64,000 nt of DNA from Vibrio gallaecicus (GTDB lineage Bacteria > Pseudomonadota > Gammaproteobacteria > Enterobacterales > Vibrionaceae): contig NZ_AP025491.1 of the NCBI RefSeq assembly GCF_024347495.1, positions 558,001 to 622,000 on the forward strand. The letters run 5' to 3'. The stretch's first letter is position 1. Each line of letters starts with the position of its first letter. A program made the position numbers and the translations under genes. Positions 8,846-16,166 of this stretch are shown piece by piece. The notes under the pieces were generated by a model. The model saw nothing but the letters and a program-made list of their open reading frames with translations. It was not told where the DNA came from and searched no databases.

Positions 8846-9541
8846 ATGACTAATACTGGTAACAAAAAATCGAACCCATTGTTCGAGATTCTTTTTAACG
8901 TATTTCTGCCTTCATTTATTCTAATGAAGTTCAGCGGTGATGAGCACCTAGGAACGGGCTTAGCACTAATTGTCGCGTTAGCATTTCCAATCGCTTATGG
9001 TGGTATGGAATTAATTAAAAATAAGAAGTTTAATTTTATTGCTGCTCTTGGCTTTGTTAGCGTGTTATTGACGGGAGGTATTGGTTTATTTGAGCTAGAC
9101 ACTCGTTGGTTAGCGTTAAAAGAAGCATTAATTCCTGGTTTGATAGGTTTAGCGGTTCTTGGATCTACCTTCACTCGTTACCCATTTATCCAGAAAGTTA
9201 TCTTTACACCTGCTTTGCTAAACATTTCTCTTATCCAAGAAAAATTGAAGCAGTCAGGCTCAACAGAACGCTTCGAACGTTGTTTAATGACATCAAACTA
9301 TCTATTCGCAAGTACTTTTGCATTTTCCTCAGCAATGAACTATTTCCTTGCGACTTGGATTGTAACCAGCCCATCAGGTACGGCTGCTTTTAATGAAGAG
9401 TTAGGTAAGTTAACCCTTTACAGTTACCCTGCGATCGCTATTCCAAGCATGTTGATGATGTTGGGAATTTTCTACTATATTTGGCGCCAAGTACGTGCCA
9501 TGACATCGCTAGAAACAGAACAAATATTTATTACAAAGTAA
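8846..9541 (+). CDS. Polytopic membrane protein, VC0807/septation-protein-A-like
   Basis: The 231-residue product is very hydrophobic, with about six predicted membrane helices separated by short polar loops (KNKKF, STFTRYPFIQK, EKLKQSGSTERFERC). Its length and TRYPFIQK-type loop recall the small Vibrio membrane family annotated as VC0807-like or intracellular-septation-protein-A-like; I base this on memory of the family, so it is tentative. The start ATG 8846 has only a weak upstream GGAAC. The gene stands alone and ends 16 bases before a strong bidirectional terminator. No transported substrate or enzymatic residue can be read from the sequence. Confidence 0.6.
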   Translation: MTNTGNKKSNPLFEILFNVFLPSFILMKFSGDEHLGTGLALIVALAFPIAYGGMELIKNKKFNFIAALGFVSVLLTGGIGLFELDTRWLALKEALIPGLIGLAVLGSTFTRYPFIQKVIFTPALLNISLIQEKLKQSGSTERFERCLMTSNYLFASTFAFSSAMNYFLATWIVTSPSGTAAFNEELGKLTLYSYPAIAIPSMLMMLGIFYYIWRQVRAMTSLETEQIFITK

Positions 9542-9557
9542 TATTTATATTATTCAT

Positions 9558-9589
9558 AAAAAAGCCCAGCAGAAATGCTGGGCTTTTTT
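9558..9589. terminator. Bidirectional rho-independent terminator
   Basis: A perfect stem (AAAAAAGCCCAGC with GCTGGGCTTTTTT) around a short AGAAAT loop. It has T-runs on both strands and serves the membrane-protein gene on + and the small gene at 9663 on -. Confidence 0.9.
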
Positions 9590-9662
9590 GTTTTGTCAGA
9601 ATAGGCAATAAATTGTTTTTAAAAATACCTTAGGGGGAGGTGAAGGTATTTTCGTATACAAA

Positions 9663-9902
9663 TTACTTGTTTGGCTCTTGTAAAACTTCAAGTGCCAAGC
9701 TTACTGCTTTATCGATATTTTCACCGCCAGATAGTTTCCCTGAACTAAATGGACCTAATACGCTGGCGTACAAGGTTAGCTGCTTATCGAATGGTAAGCT
9801 TAATTGTTCATACAAAGCTTGGCGAATTTGGGCATGCTGTTCAGGAGCGTGAAGAGATAGCCCTTTTAAAGTGTCATGAATCAAAGTACTGGTTGCGTTC
9901 AT
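9663..9902 (-). CDS. Small hypothetical protein
   Basis: A 79-residue product from ATG 9902 (MNATSTLIHDTLKGLSL), or 97 residues from ATG 9956; neither has a strong ribosome binding site. It is hydrophilic and helical, with no signal peptide and a PFSSGKLSGGENIDKA segment towards the C-terminus. I do not recognise a family. It converges on the terminator at 9558 and lies next to the insertion point of the composite transposon, which entered the DNA upstream of it and may have separated it from its promoter. Confidence 0.5.
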   Translation of the reverse strand: MNATSTLIHDTLKGLSLHAPEQHAQIRQALYEQLSLPFDKQLTLYASVLGPFSSGKLSGGENIDKAVSLALEVLQEPNK

Positions 9903-10025
9903 GTTACCGTAATCGTTTGCTTGGAGATGGGTGATTTTATAATTACTTTTGATCATTTTTCTGAGACTGAGGTCATACAATGTGATTAATAAGAATTATT
10001 TACAAATTTTATTCTAAATACAGCA

Positions 10026-10034
10026 CTGCTAACA
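10026..10034 (+). repeat. Left copy of 9-bp target-site duplication (CTGCTAACA)
   Basis: CTGCTAACA immediately precedes the left terminal inverted repeat of IS copy 1. The identical nine bases immediately follow the right end of IS copy 2 at 17221. Nine bases is the usual duplication length for IS903-type elements. Confidence 0.9.
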
Positions 10035-11087
10035 GGCTTTGTTGCGTAATTCAGTTTAGAGACAGAGCAGCCCCATTTCGTGCATTTCTTAGTCAATACG
10101 GCAAGTTTCAGGCATACCTAACCCAGTGAGCTTGTTCAACGCTTTTATCATCGCGTAAGTTTCTCCACTTGTGCATTGTAATGTCTTAAACTTAAACGAC
10201 CACCAAGTAACTGTTTAACTCGATACATCGCTGTTTCTGAGAGGGAGCGTTTGTGGTAACCATACCGCTCTTTCCAATACTTATTTGAGCCATATAACTT
10301 CTGGCAACCTACTGCGAGATTTCGGGGATGACCCCGCTCCCAGAAGGCAGCCCCTTCTCTTGGAGGAATAAGCGCAACGGCTCGCTTAATCTTAATTGCA
10401 TCGTGACATGCTCTCGTATCATAAGCGCCATCACCAGACACCTCGTGGATACTTCGGCGAGTTTGTTTCAGTAAATTCGGGAGTACTTCTCCATCTGTAA
10501 CTGTCGATAGACTTAGCTCGGCTGCAATAATTTCATGAGTGTTTGTATCCACGGCAATATGAAGTTTTCGCCAGACTCTACGTTTGCCATCTGTCCCGTG
10601 TTTTTTGACTTTCCATTCACCTTCGCCATAAACCTTAAGGCCAGTCGCATCAATAGCTAGATGTTGTATCGTACCTCTCGTTTTTGTCTTAAGTGAGACC
10701 TCAACTTGCTTGGCTCTACGACTGATGCAGGTGTAATGCGGACAACTTAACGGTACATGGGCTAACCTAAATATCGAGTTGATAAAACCTTGCAGCGCTC
10801 TTAATGGCATAGAAAAAACTCGTTTCACCATGAGGGCTGTCGTGATAGCTAAATCACTGAACCGACGAGGCCTCCCGCGCTTATTCTGTTTGCTTTGCGT
10901 CCAGCCACTTATCGCTTCTTCATCAATCCAAAAGGTCAAAGAACTGCGGTTAATGAGTGATTGGTTGTATTGCTTCCAGTTGGTTGTTTTGTAACGAGGT
11001 TTAGGCATAGGGCTACGAGAGGGAGTGAATGTAGCTGATCAGATCGTAGGTTTTAGGTTTAGTTCCAATGAATTACGCAACAAAGCC
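10035..11087 (-). mobile_element. IS5-family (IS903-like) element, copy 1, 1053 bp
   Basis: The ends are GGCTTTGTTGCGTAATTCA and its exact reverse complement. It differs from copy 2 (16167-17220) by a handful of substitutions and one missing base in a C run near 10176, which frameshifts the transposase. It forms the left arm of the composite transposon. Confidence 0.92.
10148..11008 (-). pseudogene. IS903-like transposase, C-terminally frameshifted
   Basis: The 286 residues match the copy 2 transposase (306 residues) almost exactly until NAQV. There a single C missing from a run at about 10176 shifts the frame and replaces the last 30 residues with EKLTR. The DDE triad positions are still present: Asp in LAIDATGLKVYG, Asp in SGDGAYDTRA and Glu in SLSETAMYRVK. 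Substitutions relative to copy 2 include R23 to S context (NRSSL for NRGSL) and GTIQH for DTIQH. The intact copy 2 could supply activity in trans. The missing base could also be an assembly error, but the other differences show the two copies were resolved separately. Confidence 0.8.
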
Positions 11088-11130
11088 GTTTTACTAGGTC
11101 CGTTTGGTGGTGTATTACCTTTAGCCATTA
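11088..11130 (-). pseudogene. 5' remnant of a gene cut by IS copy 1
   Basis: From ATG 11130, with an excellent GGAG ribosome binding site eight bases upstream, the frame reads MAKGNTPPNGPSKT and then runs directly into the inner end of IS copy 1. The glycine/proline/asparagine-rich start resembles the disordered N-terminus of small uncharacterised proteins. The remainder of the gene was lost when the transposon's left boundary formed. Its opposite orientation to the neighbouring cassettes suggests a reversed gene inside a cassette. Confidence 0.6.
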
Positions 11131-11205
11131 TTTTCTCCTTTTAATTAATTGTGTAAATAAGACAACTACACTGTACTTGATATGCTAGGGACATTTGGGG
11201 ACATG

Positions 11206-11540
11206 ATGGATAGAAATGATTTACAGCAGGAAATAAGAAACTTACTTAAACTTGTGGGTTGGTCTCAGAAAAATTAGCTCGCGAGCTTTATATGGATGAA
11301 TTTGAAGATGATGATGAAGTTGAAATTAAGAGATATGAGGAAAGGGTAAAAAAGGAGTTATCTAGATCAACGACTCAAGTTGAACTTCTTTCTGGTTACT
11401 TGTGTTTTATAAAAAGTCACAATGTCTTTATAAAAACTCGTCTTATATCAAATGCATATTATCCATCAGATATTTTAAATGATGAGCAATTAGCAGTAAT
11501 GAAAAATTTTTCTGAAATAATAGATATGAAATTAGAGTAG
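11206..11540 (+). pseudogene. Cassette-borne HTH-like small protein, frameshifted in an A run
   Basis: Reading from ATG 11206 (or ATG 11203) gives MDRNDLQQEIRNLLKLVGWS, then QKN and a stop. The next frame continues KLARELYMDEFEDDDEVEI and runs to 11540. Adding one A to the five-A run at 11269-11273 joins both into a single protein of about 112 residues (GWSQKKLARELY). The N-terminus looks like a short helix-turn-helix, and the acidic middle and conserved ERVKKELSRST recall small regulators common in Vibrio cassette arrays. The gene ends seven bases before an attC site, as expected for a cassette gene. It could be a dead gene, a slippage-controlled gene or a sequencing error in the homopolymer. 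Confidence 0.65.
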
Positions 11541-11547
11541 GTGCTTA

Positions 11548-11669
11548 TAACAAAGCCTTTAAGACAGATTCGCAACACTCGGCGTTTTCAATTCAAGCGA
11601 GTTTGTGGTTACGGTGCAATGGTTTTGCTTAGGTGGTAGCGTTGTTTACTACTTAACGCGGCGTTAGGT
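11548..11669 (+). repeat. attC site 1 (VCR-like)
   Basis: Starts TAACAAAGCC, contains the characteristic CAACACTCGGCGTTTTCAA block, and ends GCGGCGTTAGGT with the recombination point in GTTAGGT (11663-11669). Length and internal complementarity fit Vibrio chromosomal-integron attC sites. It closes the HTH cassette and opens the cassette of the gene at 11677. Confidence 0.85.
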
Positions 11670-12002
11670 AATACATATGAACTTATCAGACATAAATCTT
11701 AGACCAAGAGATATCAGGCGAGCAGTTGAACCTGACTTGTATCGAATTGAATGGGATTCCGGAACACATCGAACCAGTGAGTGGGTTACGGTTTCAACAG
11801 AGACTGAGTTCGATATTTCTAAGCTTGATACATGGCTACTAAATGAAAGGACCACGTTCAGTAGTGTATTAGCAGAGTTGGGTAAATATTTTGCGGATGA
11901 ATCATTTTATTTGGTTTCTGCGCAGAAAAAGTGGCTAATCAATTATGATTGCATTGGTATTGTACGGTTCGCTACTTCCCGCACGACAATATTACTTAGT
12001 AT

Positions 12003-13078
12003 CAAGTTTGAAGTGCGACACTTTCTACAGATGCGCATGAATATACTCCAGTGGTGTTCTATACCCAAGTCTTTTATGTGGGCGCGTGTTTAATTTCTCT
12101 GCAATTTCATTGCAGAGATTCTGTGTCACATGTGACATAGAGGTTCGCTTTGGTAAATATTGTCGTATTAACCCGTTAGTGTTTTCATTGGTGCCTCTTC
12201 CCCATGAATGGTATGGGTTTGCAAAGTAAAACAAACAGTTATGGAACCTTTCTAGTTGTGCGTAGCTGTGAAATTCTGTGCCATTATCGGCTGTAATTGT
12301 CTTAAACGGTAAATCTGAACGGGTCATGATTTTACTCATTTTGACATTGAGTGATTCGCTTGTTCTGTCGTCCATTTGACCTATAAAAGTGTAGCCAGTC
12401 ATTCTATCGACCAAAGTGACAATGCAGTGCTTGGTTCCGCGACCTACGACTGTATCAATTTCCCAATGCCCAGGCTCTTTTCTAAGCTCAGCAGCTTCCG
12501 ACCTTTCGGTAATGTGGCGCTTGTTAGCCAGCCGCCCTCGACTGTCTTTTGAATTGTATCTTTTACGTCTTTTTTTAGTTGATTGTCGCAGATGTTTCCA
12601 TAGCGTTCCCCCTAGTGCTTTGTCGTTCCAAACGTGCTGATAAATGAGCTCGTGGCTCATGGTTGGATAGCCTCTAATTTTTAGGTAACCGACGGTTTGG
12701 TCGGGGCTCCAATCCAGCCGTAGCAAGACTTCAGCGAGTCTGAAGTCTTGCTTACTGTAGCGTTTGTTTCTACGTGAACGACTCAGCCGGTTACGAGCCA
12801 TCTGTTGGGCTCGTTCGGGTTGGTATGAGTATCTATTGAAGAACTTGTTGTGACGAATATTACGTTCGATTTCTCGGTATATGGTTGCTTTGTGACGACC
12901 CAGTTGTTTGGTTATTTTAGCGGTAGTAATTCCTTGCTTTCTGAGTGCAGAAATCATATACCTTTCATTCTCAGTGAGGTGTGTATTTCATGTTTTTTAC
13001 TTCTTGGCGGGAGCAAACTTCATGATTCTCGCACCTTACTGTTTTTATGTTCAGAGGTGTCGCACTTCGTACTTGAAT
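12003..13078 (-). mobile_element. IS30-family element inside a cassette gene
   Basis: Imperfect terminal inverted repeats share the pattern TCAAGTnnGAAGTGCGACAC at 12002 onward and as the reverse complement ending at 13076. The single transposase lies on the minus strand. The exact border is uncertain by one or two bases; AT at 12001-12002 and 13077-13078 fits a 2-bp target duplication, which is within the short range seen for IS30. Confidence 0.8.
12025..12991 (-). pseudogene. IS30-family transposase, N-terminus apparently frameshifted
   Basis: The main frame (12957 to 12025) gives 310 residues with an N-terminal HTH (AKITKQLGRHKATIYREI) and an IS30-type DDE core: Asp in HWEIDTVVGRG, Asp in ITADNGTEF and Glu in GTNENTNGLIRQYLP. 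Family members usually start MKYTHLTxxERYxI. A start ATG exists at 12991 (ATG AAA TAC ACA), but a CA dinucleotide appears to be missing after it, so the frame meets TGA. The in-frame codons for LTENERYMI follow in the frame of the main ORF. Restoring two bases in the ACAC run would give a normal full-length transposase of about 321 residues. Translation from the internal ATG 12957 would lose only about 12 residues, so activity cannot be excluded. Confidence 0.75.
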
Positions 13079-13088
13079 CCAAGCCCCC

Positions 13089-13189
13089 TAATAAGGCAAT
13101 TAAAGGGATGCATTACACTCTGTGTTTATGGTGTAGAGTTTGGTGTGCTGTGCTGGTTCAGTGGGTCACACCTTATTGCAGTGTTAGGA
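13089..13189 (+). repeat. attC site 2
   Basis: Begins TAATAAGGCAATTAAAGGG and ends CCTTATTGCAGTGTTAGGA. The outer arms are partly complementary (GCAATTAA against TTATTGC). The junction G/TTAGG is at 13183. Its left end supplies the stop codon of the split cassette gene, and its right end supplies the AGGAGG ribosome binding site of the next gene. Confidence 0.75.
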
Positions 13190-13200
13190 GGAAATAATAC

Positions 13201-14223
13201 GTGCAAGAACCACAGAGTATGGAAGATAAAGTGATAACAGCAGTGAAGGGCTTTGCTTATTCGATAAATTCGGAGAGTAAAGTTGTCGCTGATATGTCCG
13301 CGCTTATAGATGCGACATCCCAACTACCACTTACTAGTTTTGATTATTGGGAGCGATTGATTCGATCAGAGTTCACTCTAGCATTAAGGAATTCGATGCC
13401 GCCAAAATGGAAGCTTTGGTCTAAACCTGATGAATTGTTAACTTGGTTAGACTTGATTAGCTGGGATGGTTATAAGCGGGAAAAAACTTTACGGACGTTG
13501 TCTGGCTCTGCACCAAATGTTTTCTTCTTTTCACTTGCTGTTCGTCGCCTCAATGACTGGGTGCCACAAGTACGTGAGGCTGCTAGAGAGATGTTACCAG
13601 AGTTAGCAAAAGCCACTGTCCCAGAATACGTTGTAGAAGCCTTGTGTATTGCACTTTCCAATTGGAACTCTTGGGGCAGGATTGAAAAAGCTGATAAAAA
13701 AATTCTCTTACAAATAATATCTGAAGAAGATATAGCTCAATTATTAAGGTTCAAGCTGATTTCATCGACTACTGGACCTATGCCATCGCTCCTTTCTCAG
13801 CTTGGTCGCACACCAATGCTTGATGGAAATCTTAAAAAAATTGCAAATCTAGCTGCACAACCTTCAGTTCGAGCTAAGGCATACCGAAGTCTATTCGAAG
13901 GTCGAATAACCTGGATAGAAGGTCGTAAATGGGAATGGACTGATATTCGCTATTGTGAGGGAAGAATTAAGGCAGTCGTCTCTGAACGAAAACTAGATGT
14001 TCAAACCCAAAATCTCGACTTATTAAAATGTTCTGCAGAAGACAGTTCATCTATTGTTAGGCGCGTTTCTGCAGAAATGTTGATTAGAGACCTAGAGGTT
14101 TTGGGAGACAACGCTAAAGGATTCGCTGAAAAATTTGCATTAGATAAGTCGAGTCCAGTATCTGAAAGAGGACTATTTGCATTAAAAAAACTAGAGGAAG
14201 CGGAGCGCGCTAACTCCTCTTAA
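13201..14223 (+). CDS. HEAT-repeat-like cassette protein of unknown function
   Basis: The GTG start at 13201 sits nine bases behind a perfect AGGAGG (13186-13191) that overlaps the attC junction. The 340-residue product is all-helical and soluble, with recurrent VR-x-x-A helices typical of HEAT-like solenoids: VREAAREMLPELAKA, VRAKAYRSLFEG, VRRVSAEMLIRDLE. I see no catalytic motif. The stop codon lies inside attC site 3, so this is a complete cassette (about 13183-14337) and unusually long for a cassette gene. Cassette genes of Vibrio integrons include phage-defence and toxin-antitoxin functions, and solenoid proteins can be sensors or binding modules in such systems, but that is inference. 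Confidence 0.7.
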   Translation: MQEPQSMEDKVITAVKGFAYSINSESKVVADMSALIDATSQLPLTSFDYWERLIRSEFTLALRNSMPPKWKLWSKPDELLTWLDLISWDGYKREKTLRTLSGSAPNVFFFSLAVRRLNDWVPQVREAAREMLPELAKATVPEYVVEALCIALSNWNSWGRIEKADKKILLQIISEEDIAQLLRFKLISSTTGPMPSLLSQLGRTPMLDGNLKKIANLAAQPSVRAKAYRSLFEGRITWIEGRKWEWTDIRYCEGRIKAVVSERKLDVQTQNLDLLKCSAEDSSSIVRRVSAEMLIRDLEVLGDNAKGFAEKFALDKSSPVSERGLFALKKLEEAERANSS

Positions 14224-14343
14224 TAAGCAATTTATGCAGACTGTCAACACTTGGCATTTTCAACTCAATTTAACTTCAGTGATTTTTTACGGTAAGTTTG
14301 AGTGTATTAGCTTCGTTGTCAGTTACTTAATGCGATGTTATGT
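14221..14343 (+). repeat. attC site 3
   Basis: Starts TAATAAGCAATTTATGCAG, contains CAACACTTGGCATTTTCAA, and ends TTAATGCGATGTTATGT with the junction in GTTATGT (14337-14343). It has the full VCR-like length and lies between the HEAT-like and GNAT cassettes. Confidence 0.85.
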
Positions 14344-14408
14344 GTACGGTCCCCCAGCATTATATATAGAAATAAACTAAGTTAACTTTAAGAGTAAGTA
14401 TGAGGTGA

Positions 14409-14879
14409 ATGATGGTTATTTCGTTGCTAGCAGATAGTCCAAGTGACTCACATAAAATTGCTCAATGGTATTATGATGAGTGGGCTAATCATGCCAATAC
14501 AACTCTAGAAATGGTGGTATTGGATGTTATGACTAAATCGATAAACCGAGACGATTTCCCCATGACATTCATCTGCAAATTAAATAATGACCTTATTGGT
14601 GTGGCTGAACTAAAACTTCAAGAAAATACCAGACTCCCAGAATACAAGCATTGGCTCGGTGGTGTCTTTGTTGATCCCTCTCACCGCCTTATGGGTGTTG
14701 CAAGTCAATTAATTTTCGCAGCTTTAGATAAAGCAAAGGCTTTGGGAGTAGGAACTCTGTATTTAGAGTGTGAACCGCACAATACTAGTTTGTATCATCG
14801 CCATGGTTTTAATGTCGATCATTCATCAAGTGAAACTGGTGGAATGACTGTGATCATGAGTAAAACATTTAATACATAA
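14409..14879 (+). CDS. GNAT-family N-acetyltransferase (cassette gene)
   Basis: Starts at ATG 14409 (or the adjacent 14412) behind AGGTG. The 156-residue length is typical of GNAT enzymes. The acetyl-CoA-binding motif A region reads GGVFVDPSHRLMGVASQLI with the R/Q-x-x-G-x-G/A pyrophosphate loop slightly altered (HRLMGVA). It is followed by the LYLECEPHNTSLYHRHGF strand-helix seen in many members. The enzyme would transfer acetyl from acetyl-CoA to an amine; the substrate cannot be read, and resistance, toxin or metabolite targets are all possible. Its stop overlaps the start of attC site 4, as expected for a cassette gene. Confidence 0.8.
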   Translation: MMVISLLADSPSDSHKIAQWYYDEWANHANTTLEMVVLDVMTKSINRDDFPMTFICKLNNDLIGVAELKLQENTRLPEYKHWLGGVFVDPSHRLMGVASQLIFAALDKAKALGVGTLYLECEPHNTSLYHRHGFNVDHSSSETGGMTVIMSKTFNT

Positions 14880-14984
14880 TAAGCAATTTAAGCGAACTGC
14901 CACGCTTGGCATTTTCAACAAGAGCCATACTTACAAAATATCATCTATTTATCGTAGATAAATGATGTGCAAGTCGCGTTATCC
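14877..14984 (+). repeat. attC site 4, right arm degenerate or lost
   Basis: The left half (TAATAAGCAATTTAAGCG, then CACGCTTGGCATTTTCAAC) is almost identical to attC 3. The expected right arm ending in GTTRRRY is not found, and the nearest candidate is GCGTTATCC at about 14976. The stretch 14943-14966 instead forms a near-perfect hairpin around GTA. The right side was probably replaced by a deletion or insertion. Confidence 0.6.
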
Positions 14985-15034
14985 GCTAATAGGCATCTTG
15001 GTTTTAAATATACCTCTTATGTACATAAGGTTAG

Positions 15035-15307
15035 CCAGAACCCCCTCGGGAAAGCCGAGTTGAATTAGGGGAAACTGAAAGTAATGTAGATTTAGGTGTG
15101 CGAATACAAGGCTTATCTTTAGGAACTAGATACTTACTGCCTAGGTATCGTGTTGATATAAACCCTAAACAGTATGTTGAAGATAACATTGAAGAAGTTT
15201 TAGCAAGTAATGAAACGCTGACATTTCAGCATGTTTCTTTAAACAAACATGATAATTATTTTTATACGATTGAAAAGTCGAAGAAAAATAGGGAATTGAG
15301 TCTCTAA
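15035..15307 (+). pseudogene. C-terminal remnant of an unidentified gene
   Basis: The frame is open from a TAG at 15032 to the stop at 15307 and reads PEPPRESRVELGETESNVD, then through GVRIQGLSLGTRYLLPRYRV to KKNRELSL. There is no convincing start: the first GTG (15098) lacks a ribosome binding site and lies in the middle of protein-like sequence. It is best read as the last 90 codons of a larger gene whose 5' part was lost at the rearranged right side of attC 4. I do not recognise the family. Confidence 0.45.
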
Positions 15308-15427
15308 GTTCTATTTTGATTTAGTTGTAGTTACTTAGGCATAAATTTGAGTGAGTGATCAGCGTATCAAATAATTATTTTGGCGTTCTATGCTATTCTT
15401 CGTTTTTGACTTTATTAGGTGATTTAA

Positions 15428-16132
15428 ATGTCTGAACTGTATACAAAGCATGCGATTAAGTATGATGAGGTAATAAAAGATAACATTTATAATGCTCTTT
15501 TAGAGCGCCCATCGACAATAGCCTTACTCGACAATGTTAGTGGTATGGATGTTATTGATATGGGATGTGGTTCAGGTGTTTATGCCGAATGGTTTATTAA
15601 CCATAAAGTGAATCATTTAACTTGTTTAGATATTTCTGAAGAAATGGTGTCTTTGGTTTCTGAAAAATTCGGGAGTCGAGTAAAAACTTACTCTCAAGAC
15701 GTATCTAAGGGATTACCTTTAGAGCCTGATGATAGTGCAGACGTCATTATATGTCCGTTAGTACTGCACTATATTGAAGATCTACATGCTGTTTTTAGGG
15801 ATGTGCAACGTGTCCTTAAGCCTGGTGGGTATATGGTATTTTCTACTCATCATCCTTTTGCAGACTTTGAATGTTCTAAAAGTGGGAACTATTTTGAACG
15901 TGAATATGTTGAAGAAGAGTGGAATACTATTGGTGAACCAGTGAAAGTAGCATTTTATCGACGTTCGTTAACTGAAATATGCGATGCAGTTTGCTCATCT
16001 GGACTCTTTATTTCAGCGATTAATGAAGGAACGGTGGATATCAAAGCAAAATCAATTTCAGAGTCGACATATAACCGATTACGGAATAACCCTAACTTTA
16101 TCTTCATGAGATGCAACAAAAATAGTATATAA
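15428..16132 (+). CDS. Class I SAM-dependent methyltransferase (cassette gene)
   Basis: A 234-residue protein with motif I VIDMGCGSGVYAEW, an acidic residue at the end of strand 2 (CLDIS), a motif IV-like ADVIICPLVLHYIED and the post-motif VLKPGGYMVFSTHHP. This order is typical of UbiE/COQ5-like small-molecule methyltransferases of the Methyltransf_11 type. A T-rich stretch with GGTGATTT precedes ATG 15428. The stop is followed at once by the left arm of an attC site that is cut by IS copy 2, so this was the last cassette carried out by the transposon. The substrate is unknown. Confidence 0.8.
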   Translation: MSELYTKHAIKYDEVIKDNIYNALLERPSTIALLDNVSGMDVIDMGCGSGVYAEWFINHKVNHLTCLDISEEMVSLVSEKFGSRVKTYSQDVSKGLPLEPDDSADVIICPLVLHYIEDLHAVFRDVQRVLKPGGYMVFSTHHPFADFECSKSGNYFEREYVEEEWNTIGEPVKVAFYRRSLTEICDAVCSSGLFISAINEGTVDIKAKSISESTYNRLRNNPNFIFMRCNKNSI

Positions 16133-16166
16133 CTAACCGTTTAACTCTGATTTCCAACACTCTTAG
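16130..16166 (+). repeat. attC site 5, truncated by IS copy 2
   Basis: TAACTAACCGTTTAACTCTG and the following CCAACACTCTTAG match the left arm of the other attC sites. The site stops abruptly at the inner end of the right-hand IS element, showing that the IS boundary lies inside a cassette array. Confidence 0.65.

Larger units (their letters stand above)
11677..13091 (+). pseudogene. Cassette gene of unknown function, split by an IS30 element
   Basis: The ATG at 11677 lies just after the attC junction. The frame reads MNLSDINLRPRDIRRAVEPD and continues to 12002, where an IS30-family element begins. If the element plus one copy of a 2-bp duplication (AT) is removed, the frame continues ATC CAA GCC CCC TAA and stops at 13089-13091, exactly at the start of the next attC. 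This gives a 112-residue product ending LLSIQAP. The product is soluble, with a central WVTVSTETEFDISKLDTW, and belongs to no family I know. The clean restoration of a stop codon at the attC edge supports the interruption. Confidence 0.7.

Noticed and set aside
12850..13234. Open frames crossing the right end of the IS30 element on the + strand
   Set aside because: They run through IS30 inverted-repeat and attC sequence and lack ribosome binding sites; they are fusions created by the insertion.
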